Source: Lycorma delicatula
Taxonomy: Eukaryota; Arthropoda; Insecta; Hemiptera; Fulgoridae
Length of the DNA: 64,000 bases
Assembly (NCBI RefSeq): GCF_047948215.1
Contig: NC_134455.1
Coordinates: forward strand, 165,460,575 to 165,524,574
Direction: 5' to 3'
Within the stretch, counting starts at the first letter, position 1. Each line of letters starts with the position of its first letter. The translations under genes were made by a program, and so were the position numbers. A model generated the notes under the pieces. It was given only the letters and a program-made list of their open reading frames with translations, was not told where the DNA came from and ran no database searches. Below, piece by piece: positions 9,889-23,300 of this stretch.

Positions 9889-12580
9889 ATTTTACCCATC
9901 TACGGTCGTTTTCGGTTAGACGCCTTTGTAGTTTCTCATTTAATAGTTAAGGAACTATTTTTTTTTTTTTTTTTTTAATAAGATGTTTGCGGTTAAGATC
10001 TATGAGGTAAGAATTGTAAGATGGTTTTTTAGACTGTTTCCTAACCAAATTACCTCCTAATATGGGAATATCATGTGAATATCCAGTAAATTTTACCTTC
10101 CAGCATGCGTTTTCGTCATCTTGGGCTGTTCTTGAAAACAGTTTATTATCACAAAGAGTTTATTATGTACAAATATATTTGAAAATACCATATTTTCTGT
10201 TCACCAGCACCTCGAACAAATCAGGAATTGAAACATCGAATCCAGAAAGAAGTTCAGAATCTCTTTAAAGCCACAATTACTCATAGTGATGTGTGAACTG
10301 TGCAACAGACTTCACCGCAAAATGTGATCACCTGAAACATTTTACTTTTTTTAATATGGTTAGTGTAATGTAAATTTTTTATGTAAAAAAAGCCTTTAAA
10401 TTTAATTTAAATCAAAAAATATTTTCTTCTTTATAATTATTTTTAGAATTACTCGATTCACTGAAGAACTCTGTACTACTAAACTCTATGTTATATCTAA
10501 CGGCCGGTGGAGGCGTGGCTTAATTTCAAATCGGTAATAAGAGCACCAAAAAATATCGTCGACGTTGCCAAGTTCCTTTAATGTTACGTTATGTATCAGT
10601 GACCGTCCCGTTAGTCTTATTTATATTGCTTTAATCGCTACAAATAACCAGTGAGTGGATTACCTGGGCGTAGATTCCCTGTCCATGGATCAAAGGAAGA
10701 TCTCTGATTTTTCTTTAATCCATCAATAATTACAATATGGCAAATGTTACAAGAAAGACAACACAACCTAATTCTACCCATATAATACAATTTTAACTGG
10801 AGTTAACACAATTTTATTTTTATGAAGTTGTTTAAAAATACACATAACATCGTTTACAAAAATTTTTGTTTATTATTAGCATTGGAACTTGTTTTTTGTT
10901 TTTTTTTTAATGTTTATTGTAACTATTATATTTTTATTAATTTATTATATTTGCGTGTTTTTTTTTTTTTCATTGCTTAATGGTACAAAATTTAATTTTA
11001 GATTGGTTTTATATATCATTAACGAGATAAAAATGTATTCCTACAAACGTAATTAACTTAATTGAAAACACATATCTTCAATAACAAAATGAACATCTCA
11101 TAAGTAAATAATGTAAACGGAAAAAATCAAATATTATTCCAGTAAATAATTTATTTCTTTTACCACACACTTTAAGTGAATCTATACCTAGGATTTTTTT
11201 TTTTAGTTCATTAGCAATGTCGAGATATTTTTGTAATAAAGATAATAAAACAAAGAGAACTCATTTTTTTATCGGCAACTTCTAGACAATAATTTTTAAT
11301 AAAGCATATTAGTAGTTCATAGATTCAGTAGCATCATTGTTACCAGCCAAAGTTAGTTAACATTTTGCGTTATTTATTGGCCTAGATGACATATTTACAT
11401 AGAATTATTTTAAATTACCTCCCTTAGCCATTGTTGAAAAGGTACTCTCATAAAATTTAATGGGATGGTTTTTTTAATGATTGTCTTAAACGACAAAGCA
11501 AGCGTTGATATGATTCGTATGGATAATTTGAATTCAGTCTTTTATCAGTAGTTCACTAAATTTAAAAAGAAGTTATAAATAATATTAACGTAAAATAGTG
11601 AATGGCAAGGTATTAAGTTACTAAAAATTGTGTCCTCAAATTGTAATAATAACTGAACAAATTCAAATTTTCCGCTATTTGTTTATTCATTTTATAACAA
11701 CTAAATTCCAACTTTCCCTACTAAAGAATAACATATATCGTTTTAATTCGTACACTGTTATGATTGATTGTTTCCCAGCAAACTTCAGTAATATGCAAGA
11801 AAAATAAGCTTAATCAAACCCCTCCACTAACAATATGATTCGACCATTTTTGTTTTTATTTTATTACAATTAGCTTTCGTCTTTTTTATTACAATCTGTC
11901 AGGTGTTTTAAGTTTTCTTTTTGGTTTAATTTCTTCTTTATGTTTTATACAATACTTTGCTTCTTACTTCTGCTCGGTTTTATTATGGAAGAAATTTTCT
12001 TGCAGAGTTTCTTGCGTTCTAGCATTTTACACAATTATGTTGTTTTGTTCTTCGCAGGTGTCTTTAATGGTTATTCTTTATTTAATTTCTTAATAAAGCT
12101 TTGTTTTTTTCGATTGAACTTTTGTAAGTTTTACTTCTAGAGGAAAAACTTAAAAGATGTACGTCTATCGAAAATTCTGATATAAGCAATTAAAAATATT
12201 GTGGCAGTTCTGAGTTACTAATTAAATAGTGTTAAAGAAAATGTTATTTTTCTTAGTATTTTTACTTTTTGTTTTTATTTATGATGTACATACATGAGGG
12301 GCTACTCAAAGAGTTGTACAATATCAGTGTCAATTTCACCATACAATTTATGTTGTTAACCAAAGTAGTAATTTGTTAAGAAATTGTCAGTTTCAGCTGT
12401 ATGAGAATACCTGAATATAATTTCATTTTATATATTTATTTTTTTCTCTCATTGCCTATTCTAAGTAATTTTTTTTTTATATAGTAAAAATTTCTTTTAA
12501 CTCTTGTCATTTAACATGATTTAATGTTATTCTACTATTCCTCTCTTTTTTATATTAATCTTCTACTTCAATATGTATTA
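9889..12580. other. AT-rich stretch, no gene seen
   Basis: Long poly-T and poly-A runs and only short chance ORFs. A slightly GC-richer patch at 10498-10690 has no recognised content. Confidence 0.35.
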
Positions 12581-13736
12581 CGAGGCTTATTCATAAAGTA
12601 AGGGCCATCGGCTTATATTTAAATATTAGCAGGTCTGAACACAATTTCACGCATGCAGGGCTATCTATCAGCTTTTACGAAACTAATGTGTTTGTTTTTT
12701 TTTTATTTAATAGTCGTTTGCCTGCCGGTGAATGCAGATCGCAATGTCCGCGACAATCGTTTCTCCCGCCAGAAGTGCGCGCTGTGATTCGATTTTTGTG
12801 TGCAAAAGATCTGAAATTCATCAGGACTTTGTGTGCTGCTGAAATTCATCGGGACTTGTACCTAGTGTGTGGACCTACAGTAATGAATAAAGAAAAGGTT
12901 ATACAATGGTGTCGAGACTTTACAAACGTGCATAACGAATAGCGGAGTGGCAGGCCCAGTATTTAGACCGACGAAATCGTTGAACAAGTGAACCGAAAAC
13001 TGCGATATGATTGGCGATTGAAGATTAGTGCTCTGGCTGATGAATTCCCGCATGTTAGACGCACCTCTATTTATACGATTGTCACAGAAAAGCTCGGATA
13101 TACAAATTGTGTGTAAGGTGGGTACCGAAAATGCTCACCGACCAACACAAAGAGCAAAGAATGTGCAGTGAACGAGCAGTTTTGGACCGCTATCGACAAA
13201 AGATGGAGATGATTTGTTTTCCTAGATTGTTACGGGCGACAATTCGTAGATATCCTACACCAACACAGAATTGAAACAACAGTGAATGCACTGGAGTCTT
13301 TCAAGTTCCCCAAAACCGAAAAGGTTACGCAATCTCCGTATTTGAATTAAAAGATGTTGGCTACCATTTTTTGGAACGAAAAGGGCATCTTTTTGGTTGA
13401 TTTTATGGAACGTGGATAAAAAATTATAGCTGACGTGTACTGCGAAACGCTCACCAAACTGAGACGTGCGATCCAAAATCGGCGACGCGGGAAACTGTCG
13501 TCCAGCGTAATCCTCCTTCATGACAACGTACGTCCTCACACCGCTACCTTAACCAAGAAGAAGATTCAAGATTTTCGTTGGAAATTTTTTGACCACCCTC
13601 CATATAATCCCGACCTTGCACCTAACGACTAGTTCCTCTTCTTTGATTTGAAACAGTGGACAGTTGGTGGACAATGTTTTGAAAACGACGAGGGACTCAA
13701 TACTGCCGTTGTCAACTGGTTTAATCATTTAAAGAC
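12581..13736 (+). mobile_element. mariner-type element, 3' truncated
   Basis: Begins after TA with cgaggcttattcataaagta, a mariner-like inverted terminal repeat, and contains a decayed transposase. The expected inverted copy of the terminus is missing; the sequence changes at about 13736 into a different repetitive ORF. Confidence 0.78.
12690..13736 (+). pseudogene. mariner transposase remnant
   Basis: Frames in order give the N-terminal DNA-binding part (LPPEVRAVIRFLCAKD, then VIQWCRDFTNVHNE and RSGRPS), VNRKLRYDWRLKISALADEF, the first catalytic-Asp region (FLDCYGRQFVD), and the later catalytic block HDNVRPHTA with DHPPYNPDLAPND, as in mariner D34D transposases. There are in-frame stops (e.g. 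near 12940, 13114, 13417 and 13630) and shifts between segments. The C-terminus is cut at about 13736. Confidence 0.8.
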
Positions 13737-14042
13737 GTTTGCAAACATTTTCTCGGCAAACAAAAATCCAATAATTACCACGATATTATTAATCAACTTC
13801 TTACTTCATACAGAGCTATGGGATGTAATATGTTTTTGAAAATATATTTCCTCCACTCACATCTGGATTTTTCCCGGACAACCTCGGAGACATAAGTGAC
13901 CCACAAAGTGAACGTTTTGTGATGGAAAGCCGCTATAAAGGGAAATGGAATACTAACATGCTAGCCGATTACTGTTGGACGTTAATTCGGTATGTGCCTG
14001 AAGTTATTTATAAAAGAAGAGCATCAAGGAAATCATTCTAAC
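13737..14042 (+). pseudogene. Fragment of a repetitive arthropod ORF of unknown function
   Basis: A single frame of about 100 codons reads VCKHFLGKQKSNNYHDIINQ, YRAMGCNMFLKIYFLHSHLDFFPDN, SERF and MESRYKGKWNTNMLADYCW. From memory this matches a block that recurs in many arthropod genomes (LHSHLDFFPENLG...GERFHQDI...RYQG.W...ADYCW), probably from a mobile element I cannot name. It follows the mariner sequence without a gap but in another frame. Part of the usual ERFHQDI segment is deleted here. Confidence 0.55.
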
Positions 14043-14527
14043 ACAGCTATGGTCATGCAAAATTATAAATTATACAGATTTTAACTATATTTTTCCTTAA
14101 TTTTTTTGAAACGTAATTTATTTAAAAGTAAGAGTGATTGAAAAATTGTATTTACAGTTCTGTAATGTACGCAAAAAAAAAATTCAAGAAACGGTATGAC
14201 AGAGAAAAATTAATTTTTTTTTGTCTATCAGTGTTTTACACTTTTAATTCAAAAATAATTTTTTGATGAGAGGATATTTCCCCATAAACTTGTTTATAAA
14301 GTTAAGCAACTAATTGTTCCTTTTTTTTAATTTTTAATTTTTTTTATTTTTTATTTTATCTATTTAGTTTATTTTTTTATGTTTATTAATTTTATCGGTA
14401 TCTAATATTTACGGTTACATAACTACTCATATCCTTACTACAGTATTTTGAACTTCTCCGTGAAAGCATACACGCTTATTAAGAATTACGATATAAATAT
14501 TAAAAATCTGATATGGATACTACATGG
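14043..14527. other. AT-rich stretch, nothing recognised
   Basis: Poly-T-rich, no coding signal. Confidence 0.3.
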
Positions 14528-15076
14528 CTTCCTTGTACGCTTATTAAATTACATAAACGTTTTTTTTTTTTAATGAAAAGTACATAAAATTTTATTTCAC
14601 TAATAAGTTTTGACTTTTTTCATATTTTTATTTTTTATTGTTATTATTGAAATATTATATGTTGTAAAAGATTTTTTAATAAATATTTAAATTTATTATT
14701 AATAATTATTAATAAATCAATATATTTAAACTAAAAAAAAAAAGTTAAAAAAAAAGAAATGAAGTCTGATTCGAACCAATGTGTCTTCCCGTTGTAAGAT
14801 AAAATATTTCATTAATTAGAATTTTATTTGGTTACAACTCTAGAACCAATGAAAATAAGTACCACTTATGATATATCGTTGAAAGCTCTCAGTGAGGCCT
14901 TATTACTACAGTTAACAAAAAGTCCAAAATTCAATTTTTTTTTTTTTTTATTTTGGGCTTTTTTGGACGTACGTACAGACGTCACGCCGAAACTAGTCAA
15001 AATAGATATTTCCGTTGAAATCTGAAAACCGAAATTTTTTGCGATTACAATGCTTCCTTTACTTCGCACAAGGAAG
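14528..15076 (+). mobile_element. MITE-like repeat with TIR, copy 1
   Basis: Bounded by cttccttgtacg and cgcacaaggaag, inverted with one mismatch in 12. Internally it matches, in reverse orientation, the repeat at 51772-52509 over several blocks (gaagtctgattcgaa, caatgaaaataagtaccact, atatcgttgaaa). No coding capacity. Likely a non-autonomous DNA transposon. Confidence 0.7.
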
Positions 15077-16269
15077 AAAAAATTACAAAATAAATAAAAA
15101 CATTAAAAAGATACGTAATCTACGTGTTCACGTAAATGTACTTAGAGCAATAAAACAGACAATAATGATTATCATATTTTAAACTAAATCATATTTTAAG
15201 GGCAAGTAATGAAAAAGAAAATGTTTTCTACTGGGTTAAGATTTAGCAAGTTGTCAGTAATCTTTTTAATTCGGTACTAATTTAAAAAGTCGAAATATAA
15301 AAAGAATTAAAAACACAATACTTTTTTCTTTTCATTAGAATTTGGTTACGTTTTAATGGAGCGTTATTTTTTTTGAAAAAGGTATTTAAAATAACACCTC
15401 ATTATTGTAAAATAAATTTATTTTGTATTGTAAATACTTTCATGTTTCATATTTATCAGTATAATTTATTGTTACTTTGAAACTATATATTTTTTTTAAT
15501 TGCAATTAAAATTTCGAAATTCAGTAGAATTTAATCCTTAGTTTACGACTGATTTTCAAATTAAAATTTACAAAACCACTACCGATTAAACAGAAAATGG
15601 TGTTTAGATGTTTGAACATCAATTTTGTATGTGTACTAGGTGTCGTAACGAAATATGTTATAAACAATCATGAGAAAAAAGTCACTCCTGAAATCAAAAT
15701 AGCCATCTCAAGACAATAAATATTCCACGCCTTAGGAAAGCGAGGAGTAAAGCGGTGGCTTTTTCATTAAGTTAAACATTCTTTCCACAAACCGATATGC
15801 CAAGCCTACTGAAATGCAAAAGATGTTCAGCTACACTAACAGTCTTCACATTGTTCACTACAGTAATTGGCTCTATAATGAACACCATTACACTCAACAA
15901 AACCAAATCCGACTTGCACCTCTTATACCTCAAGTGCTTCGCAATGCTATAAAGAAGACTGGGGTAGATAGTCTAACGCAAGAAAATAATTTACCTTTGT
16001 TGTGCCAAACGATGTAATACATACGGAGTGGGCGGGAATTCAGCCCGTCCATCCGGTCCAAAACACTAAAAAAAGGAATTCATTTTAGAAAATCATAAAA
16101 TACTTACAAGCAACTAACTTGTAAGTTCTTCTTGGATCATTTTTTGCTTTGATTATTTTTAGTGTTAAGTTTATTTCGGAGTTTACGGTAAAATTGTTAT
16201 ATATCTCAATATAATTATTTTTTTCAACTAGCTTTTACGCTATTTACGAAATTATTAGGATAGGTGCAG
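15077..16269. other. Intergenic stretch
   Basis: Mostly low complexity. A 67-codon plus-strand open frame (15814-16017) in a GC-richer patch has no recognised motif and may be an old element relic. Confidence 0.3.
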
Positions 16270-17358
16270 CTTACCTTCTACGGGTCTAAAACGTCTGTGT
16301 GGGTTCCATCTTGTTCAAAGAACAGTTGTATGCGCCTCCATGTCCGGTTGTTCATCCGCAATATCAGGGGTGATCATTTTAAATGCTGAGAAAAGAGCAC
16401 ATTGGAACTGCTCGTTGTTGACGTATCTGCGTTTTCGGATCTCTTCTTTTACAAAACCCCAGAGTGCATTGTCAGGTGTGGTGAGATCAGGGCTTCTTGC
16501 TGGCCAGGCGATGAAGTCGGTAACTCTTCTGACTCACGTCCGATCCAACGATTTGGGAAAATCTCATTGAGACATCTGCAGATATTCAAAGCAAAATGCG
16601 CTGGAACACCGTCTTGCTGAAACGTAATGATATCAGCGATCCCTTTGCCGTTAATTCTGGAAGCAACCACTCTCAATTATTCTCAGATAAGTGTGTTGAT
16701 TAATTGGGCTATCGGAAAAATAAGTACCAAGGAGATGTTCAGCTGTCATCCCAACCCAACTCACACAATGAGACGGATGGTGTTCGATTTCATTAAAAAA
16801 GTGAGAATTGTCTTTCGTTCAGAAAAAACATTTCTATTACGAGAGCTTCTATAAATCAAACAAGCTTCGAATCTATACGTCTAAAAACATGACGTTCTTT
16901 TTATCGTTTGCTCATGGAAAGCGTTCAAGCAATAACTGACATGCACAAACACATCGATCAAGGTCTCTCAACTCATTAACTGTGACTGAACGAAAACATT
17001 AAACTTTTAAGTCCTTCCGCATATGATCTCGCATTGTCGATTTTGAATGCCTAACTCTGAAAAACGTTAGTGCGTTGATTTCATAGATGATCGTTGAATC
17101 GATGCATCTACAGCAGCACACGTCTCAGCTGGAGTGCTCGGGCTCCCACTATTTGGAGCATCAAGAACACTTCCCTTTGCAAAAGCCTTCTTCTCCCACG
17201 TCAGAAACATTTGCCGTGATGGTGATGATTTCCCAACACGCACAAAGAAGTTATTCATGATGTTCTCCACTGTTTTACAAATGTGTGTGGGTTCGTGGAT
17301 CCATACACAAGCTAACAAATGCTCTTATACAGTGAATGCACAAATATCCGCCATCTAA
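16270..17358 (-). pseudogene. Tc1/mariner-type (DDE_3) transposase remnant
   Basis: On the minus strand: an N-terminal helix-turn-helix region (CKTVENIMNNFFVRVGKSSP, then GSVLDAPNSGSPSTPAET), a stop-rich middle, then TFQQDGVPAHFALNICRCLN and FPNRWIGRESEE...SPGQ. The last block is the second catalytic-Asp motif (QQDGAPPHF) and the RWIGR...SPDLTP segment, with the Asp of SPDL lost. The catalytic core between 16680 and 17060 is full of stops. Terminal repeats were not located. Confidence 0.75.
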
Positions 17359-19969
17359 AATGAATCTTAAAAATTAAATAAAACGTATTAAAGAAAGTAC
17401 TATTTTAATTTTTCTTTAAACTTCAATTGTTCGAAATCAACGCCAAAATGTGGGTCAGCTATTTTAATTTGGCGCCGACTTCTAACATAATTCAAAGAAG
17501 TGAAAAAGGATTTTTTTTACTTTTTAGTGCAGTTTCGTGTTTTGAAATCGATTTTATTTTTCAAAACATTTCTTTAATCATAAATATGTTTAATTATTTT
17601 ATTAAGTTTTAATTTGTTTTCAAGTTTATCTCATTTTACTTCGGACATGACTCGAAAGGATGATGGCTAACAATCCAAAGAGCTAAGCAATTGGTTTAAT
17701 AAACCGGTCAGAAAGTAATAAAATGATATATTTGAATAATTTCTTATGTATCTAATTCTGCAGTAAAAAATATTAATTAAAATTTACACACACGCGCACT
17801 CATAAATACACAAAGATATATATTATAAACACACAATCAGCAAATGTCTACGCGAATAAGTATACATTTGTAATGAAATTACACTATTAGCAAAGTCATC
17901 AAAATTGACAGCTCAGAAAACAGATCAGAGCAGCAGACATATCGAAAGACACATAAAGAGAGGAAGTTAACCTTACAATTAGTCTTTTGTATAAAGACTT
18001 AAATTTCGTTTCTGTAGTGTAAATTATTTATTTTAAATCTGTTTGTAGCTACAGCCTTTGTAACCCTTTATAACTTCCGAGATTGAAAGAAATACAAACC
18101 CGAAATTCCAGTACGGACAGATTAAAACGTAATATCGCTAGGCTCAATTAATTATTAACTTATTTATAATACATAAATAATATATGATAAATTTTAGTGA
18201 ATAGTAAAATAAATATCGCAATGGATTTGTTTGTAACCGCAAACTCAACTCTTTTAAACAAAATATTATTACACCATAAACTAAAAAGCTTTTAAATATA
18301 CTTAATTAAATTATATATTTAATTAAATATACTTAATAGCCAACATGCGAAGGTTTGGGTTGAATACAGTGTTTCATATATCTATCAAATTTGTAAAATA
18401 TATTATATTATATTCATAAAATATATTAGTAATTTATCAAACTAGCTTTCTTTGAAGCAAAATTATATTGTTTAAGTATTCGGAAACGAAATTACAACAT
18501 CGTAAAAAAGGCGGGCAATGAATTGAATAAATTTCCAGGCTACGGCGATCAGGCTTATGCAATTCATTTTTGAATAAACTTTCAATCATCTTAAGCTCTA
18601 TTTTCTAAATAAATATAAGTAAAATAAGTATAAATAAATAAAATAATCTCTTTTTATTGAAAATCAATAAGCAAGATGATGAATTCTTTTTTCACATTTT
18701 TATGTAAAAATATTTACTAAACTGGGGATCTATCCCATCAAGAGAGGAATATTAGGTTATTTTGGTGAATTTATTGATTACCAAAATATATTTTAAACAT
18801 TAAAAATTTGATACTGAAAAATATTTTTTTTCATTTTTGAGGGCTCCATACTCAAGGGTACCCAATAATAAACCTGACACCCCACCAAAACTTATTAACA
18901 AAAAAATTTTTAAATAAACTAAACAAAATAAATGAAAAAAGTTCTATAGCGTCTTATCGTCCCATTTTAACAACTAAGCTTTTTAACTTAAATATAAAAT
19001 TAAAAAAAATATCTAAAATAAAGTGTATTTTTTTTCATTCGGATAAAATTGATTTTTAAGAAAGTAATCCCTACGTGATAACAAATTTTAAAAACTTTTT
19101 TTAGTTGTAAAAATACAAAGAAACATAATTCTAAAAAAACAATGTTGTAAATTTTTAGGAAGGGGGTGAATATTTTTGGCTAATTTTTTTCACTAAAGAA
19201 TGAGGGCTTTCAAAAGATTAAGATTTTTAGATTTTAAATGCAATGAGTAACTTTTGAGACGGATTTAAATTAAAAATAATTTTTTTTTTAATTAAAAAAA
19301 TTGTTTGTTATTATAGATCGTTGGAGTGGATGGAAAAAGTGTTTAGTGGTTAGAAGGCCTATTGATGTAAAAACTATAGATGTAACACAACTCCCAAAGC
19401 CATTTTTGTGGAGGGGTGGATATTAAATACAAATTTTTGGTTATCTGTGATCTTGATAAAAACAAAATTATTAATAAAGGCCAAAATATCCCTACCTCTT
19501 TTTCCAATTTTTGCAAAAAATTATTACTTATTAAAAATTGTTATTATACTTATAAAAATGTAATACTTACTTTTCCCCCGAAAATACTGTCTACCAAGTT
19601 TGAAGAAAATCAGTCGACGGGGTCCACTATTAAAAGATTAAATACAGGCCATACTTTGTACATGCATACGTTCATAAGCATAAACATCCGTTTGACAAAA
19701 AACTTTTTTTTTACTTGGGTGCATTGGAATAAAAGACTTTTTCTCAGTTTATTTGTAATTTATTTAAATCTATTTATTTATTTTTTGTTAAACATTTTTT
19801 AGATTCTCCTAAGCCACAAAACTTTAAAAAAATAAATAATTTTGAAAATTTGTTTTTTTAACAACGATCTATATACTTTCCCGTTATAGCTGTATGTGCT
19901 ATAGCAGCATATATCGCTGTATCCGGGAAAGTAAAAAAACCTAAAAGTTTCTATCAGTAACCTAAAAGC

Positions 19970-19981
<12 letters not shown>
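17359..19981. other. AT-rich stretch, no gene seen
   Basis: Chance ORFs only. 18835-19720 has alternating poly-A/T and CCCC patches (e.g. ccaagtttgaagaaaatcag) that look like a decayed dispersed repeat. A hairpin-like pair actttcccg/cgggaaagt lies at about 19874 and 19924. Confidence 0.35.

Positions 19982-20019
<38 letters not shown>
19982..20019. repeat. (TA)n microsatellite
   Basis: About 19 perfect TA units. Confidence 0.95.
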
Positions 20020-20021
<2 letters not shown>

Positions 20022-20150
20022 CAATACAGGATCTAATTGTACAATTTTTTTTTGTGTTAGGCTTATATTGTTTTGACTTAATTTAAACTATTTTACATAA
20101 ATGATAAAATACAATTAAAATTAACCTTGTAATCATAAAAACAAAAGGTA

Positions 20151-20387
20151 AGCAAGTGTCGGAATCGAAGTTTGTAAGATTTTTTTTTGGAAGTCGAGAG
20201 TTCCAGGTTCAAGTCCTAGTAAAGTCAGTTATTTTTACAGGGATTTGAATATTAGATCGTGAATCATCTCAGTAATGGTCGAACTGAGACTGTAAAAGTC
20301 TAAACTCAATACATATCATCCTCATTCATCCTCTGAAGCATTATCTGAACGATAACTATCGGAGGCTAAACAGGAAAAAGAAAAAGT
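20151..20387 (+). mobile_element. tRNA-derived SINE, degraded copy
   Basis: Shares with the SINE at 47854-48219 the block ggaagtcgagagttcca, a B-box-like ggttcaagtcctag, the stretch atttttacagggatttgaat, ctgagactgta, and the tail atcctcattcatcctctgaag...ggctaaacaggaaaaag. The A-box region is damaged and a central part is deleted. Confidence 0.75.
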
Positions 20388-23300
20388 ACAGTAGTTTGAA
20401 TAATCTAACGTGACACACGAATTCTTTTATGCGTTTCAACAACCTATCTTAAAAGTATACATGCGTCTAAAAATCCTGTATCGGATTATTTATTTTTTTT
20501 GTTTAGTTTTGACCTTTTTATAATATGATTGCATTTATATATACATATTTTTTACACTTGTTATTTTATAATTTTTAGAACACTGTAACGTTGTCATTAT
20601 TGCAATTTTTAATCGATCGTAGGCAACACAGATTCAGTACCAACAATTATTTTTTATATGTAAACGTTTTAACAATATTGCCTTAAAAATAGGAATACAC
20701 GCGCGCGCGCACTTTATTGATAACATACAAGTCATACACGCGCCTTATAACGTAAGAAAATTCAAAATAAAATAAAAAATTAATTATTTAATCTGAAATG
20801 AATATAGAAATTAAAAACTGAAGATTTTAACAAAAGCCGCTGTAAAAAATCTTTTCCGTTTCTAATAAAGGACTAACCATTTATTTTAAGTCCCGGTTAC
20901 TTAATTACAATAGTCCCAGATTATTGAGTGTTTGAGGGTTAAACTATGATCATGTTACGTAAAAAGACGTGAAGTTTTTTTATTTCATAAGAAATATGCT
21001 TCAAAGCATACGAAAATATATATATTTATATATGTTCTACACACAGAGTTGCACTAGTACAACGATGTGAATAAATAATTTCATTGAAAAGGGATCTATT
21101 CTTTTTAAAACATTTGTGCACTTGCTCACATATCAGCACTTCAATAGAAAATTATGCACTTAAATAAAAAATAAAAAAATAATGCACTTAAATTGTGCAC
21201 TTGGATAGAAAATTATTACGATTTATAGAGAACGCAATATACGTGCATTAGTGCATCAGACGATGAAATATTCAACACTGTGCAAACACGCATAAAAGAG
21301 GAAAACTGTTTGGGAGGAAATCAGAATGTTGGCGAATAATGGACGAATGACAAAACACATTAACTTTCCGTAAAGGTTTTACTGCCGTTTTAATTTATTT
21401 AAACATTATATTTACTCAAAATTATATACCCACTAGGCATAAGCTCCATTTATAGTTATTTTGGGAAATGTAAAATGTTTTAATAATTTTCTCTTTAACA
21501 CTGTTTTTTTTTTCAAAAAATCCCCTTAAATGTCTTCTTTTTGTTTATCGATACAAAAATTGAAATAACTTAAAGTGTGCGTATCTTAATGGCGATACAC
21601 TCGAACTGTATGAATAATATTTCGGAGTGGGTGATCGTCAGTTAAACCATATCAGTAGGGGAGCAAGCACGAAGGAGAGGGGAATGTACTTTTGGAATCG
21701 ACTGTACAATAAACAGGGGGAGGCGGACCCCTCGTTCTCCCTTGTGCCCTGAACTCCCCCTGGTTAATCAATATTTTCATTACACAACTACCTTCTCTTC
21801 TGGTCTATAGTGTTTGTACCCTTCTAAAGCATATATAATATTACCCTTCGACGTTTTAAAAAATAATTTTAGAAAATTTTTGATCGAGTAAAGTAATAGG
21901 TAAAAAAAAATTAGCTTGTAACAAATATAAAATAATATTTTTATCATATAAGATTTATTAAAATTGAAATTATAAACTGATGAAATAAAAACAAGGACTT
22001 GTTTGCTCAACTATGAAGGAGACAAAACTGAGAAGAACTTTTTCGCGCGAAAAGTTTTCATTCACTCAATCGGGTACTAATTATGTCGCTGTTGAAACGC
22101 GGACATGCGTCTGAGCTACCTACAATACAGCACAACAGTGCTCATTCAAATACTACTCTTGATTTTGTTCCAGCAAACTTCATTTTAAACAGTTTATAAA
22201 TCGATACTTATTCTTGACAATAGAAATTTTAATGAAATGGAACGCTAAAATAAGTGTTAGTAATTATAGAATATAAATTTAGAATTGGAATTGTACCAGA
22301 ATATTAATGAATAATAAATAATATGTACTTTATTTTTAAACCGATGCGTTTTTCTGCTGTTGTTATCAATTTATATTTTTAATCTTTGAAGTAATTTAGG
22401 TTAAATTATAAATAATTTTATTTATTTATTGTTACTTACTTATTTATTATTACTTTTTTAGTAATATTTTAGTATTATTATGAACAAAATGCTTTATATT
22501 ATAACAACAGAAAAATGATCACTTTTATTTCCATATACAGTAAAAGAAATATAGTAAAATAATGACTAATTTATTTGATTACAAGATTTATACCAAAATA
22601 CTTGTATTATTCAAAAGATTTCAGTTGTACACTGCTCTATAATGTAACTTAAAATTTATTTCTTAAGACTCTTTTTTCGAAATCTTAATCGATACATAAA
22701 TTGTAATACAACAAATTAAACAAAAATCGTAAATGGAAAACGCTCAAAGACTGTTTACAAAAACATCTACTAGATAGTATTTCAACAGTTGAACAGTCAT
22801 TGCCAGTTGAACAGTTCCAGAGCGAATCAATATAAACATTTTTTTTAAATAATCAACAGTAAAAAATAATAAACAAATAAATAATCGGCAATTACAAAAA
22901 AACAAATTAGTAATTTGTAATTGACAATCATTAAAAATAATAATATTTTTATCAGAGTTTATAAAAATAAAATTAAAATTAAAATTATATTCATATATTG
23001 AATATATATATTGACCATGCGAAGCTCTCGTCTCTGTGACAAGATGGCATACACGGATTGTTACGGTTGTTTTCTTGAAATGAATAACGAAGTTGGGGTT
23101 TTTAAGAAATTGTTTAGGGTATTTTTTCGAAATTTATTAAAAAACAGAGGTTTGTTCTACAAAAGCAACCAGGACATTTGCGTCATCAAGTTGGGAAACA
23201 GCGTTTTCTCACCATTTACATTTAAACCGATTTAAAAAACACAAAACAAAAAATTGGTAAAATGAAAAATTATTCACACGAAAAATAAATATTTTCAAAT

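Noticed and set aside
11940..12140. Hydrophobic 66-codon open frame that could be a membrane protein
   Set aside because: T-rich low-complexity DNA gives such Phe/Leu frames by chance; no start context or homology evident.
19982..20019. CRISPR-like regular repetition (here and in the other microsatellites)
   Set aside because: Simple dinucleotide arrays without spacers, in a eukaryotic genome.
23011..23235. 74-codon open frame with mixed composition
   Set aside because: No motif, no splice or start context, and only one short frame; kept as unassigned sequence.
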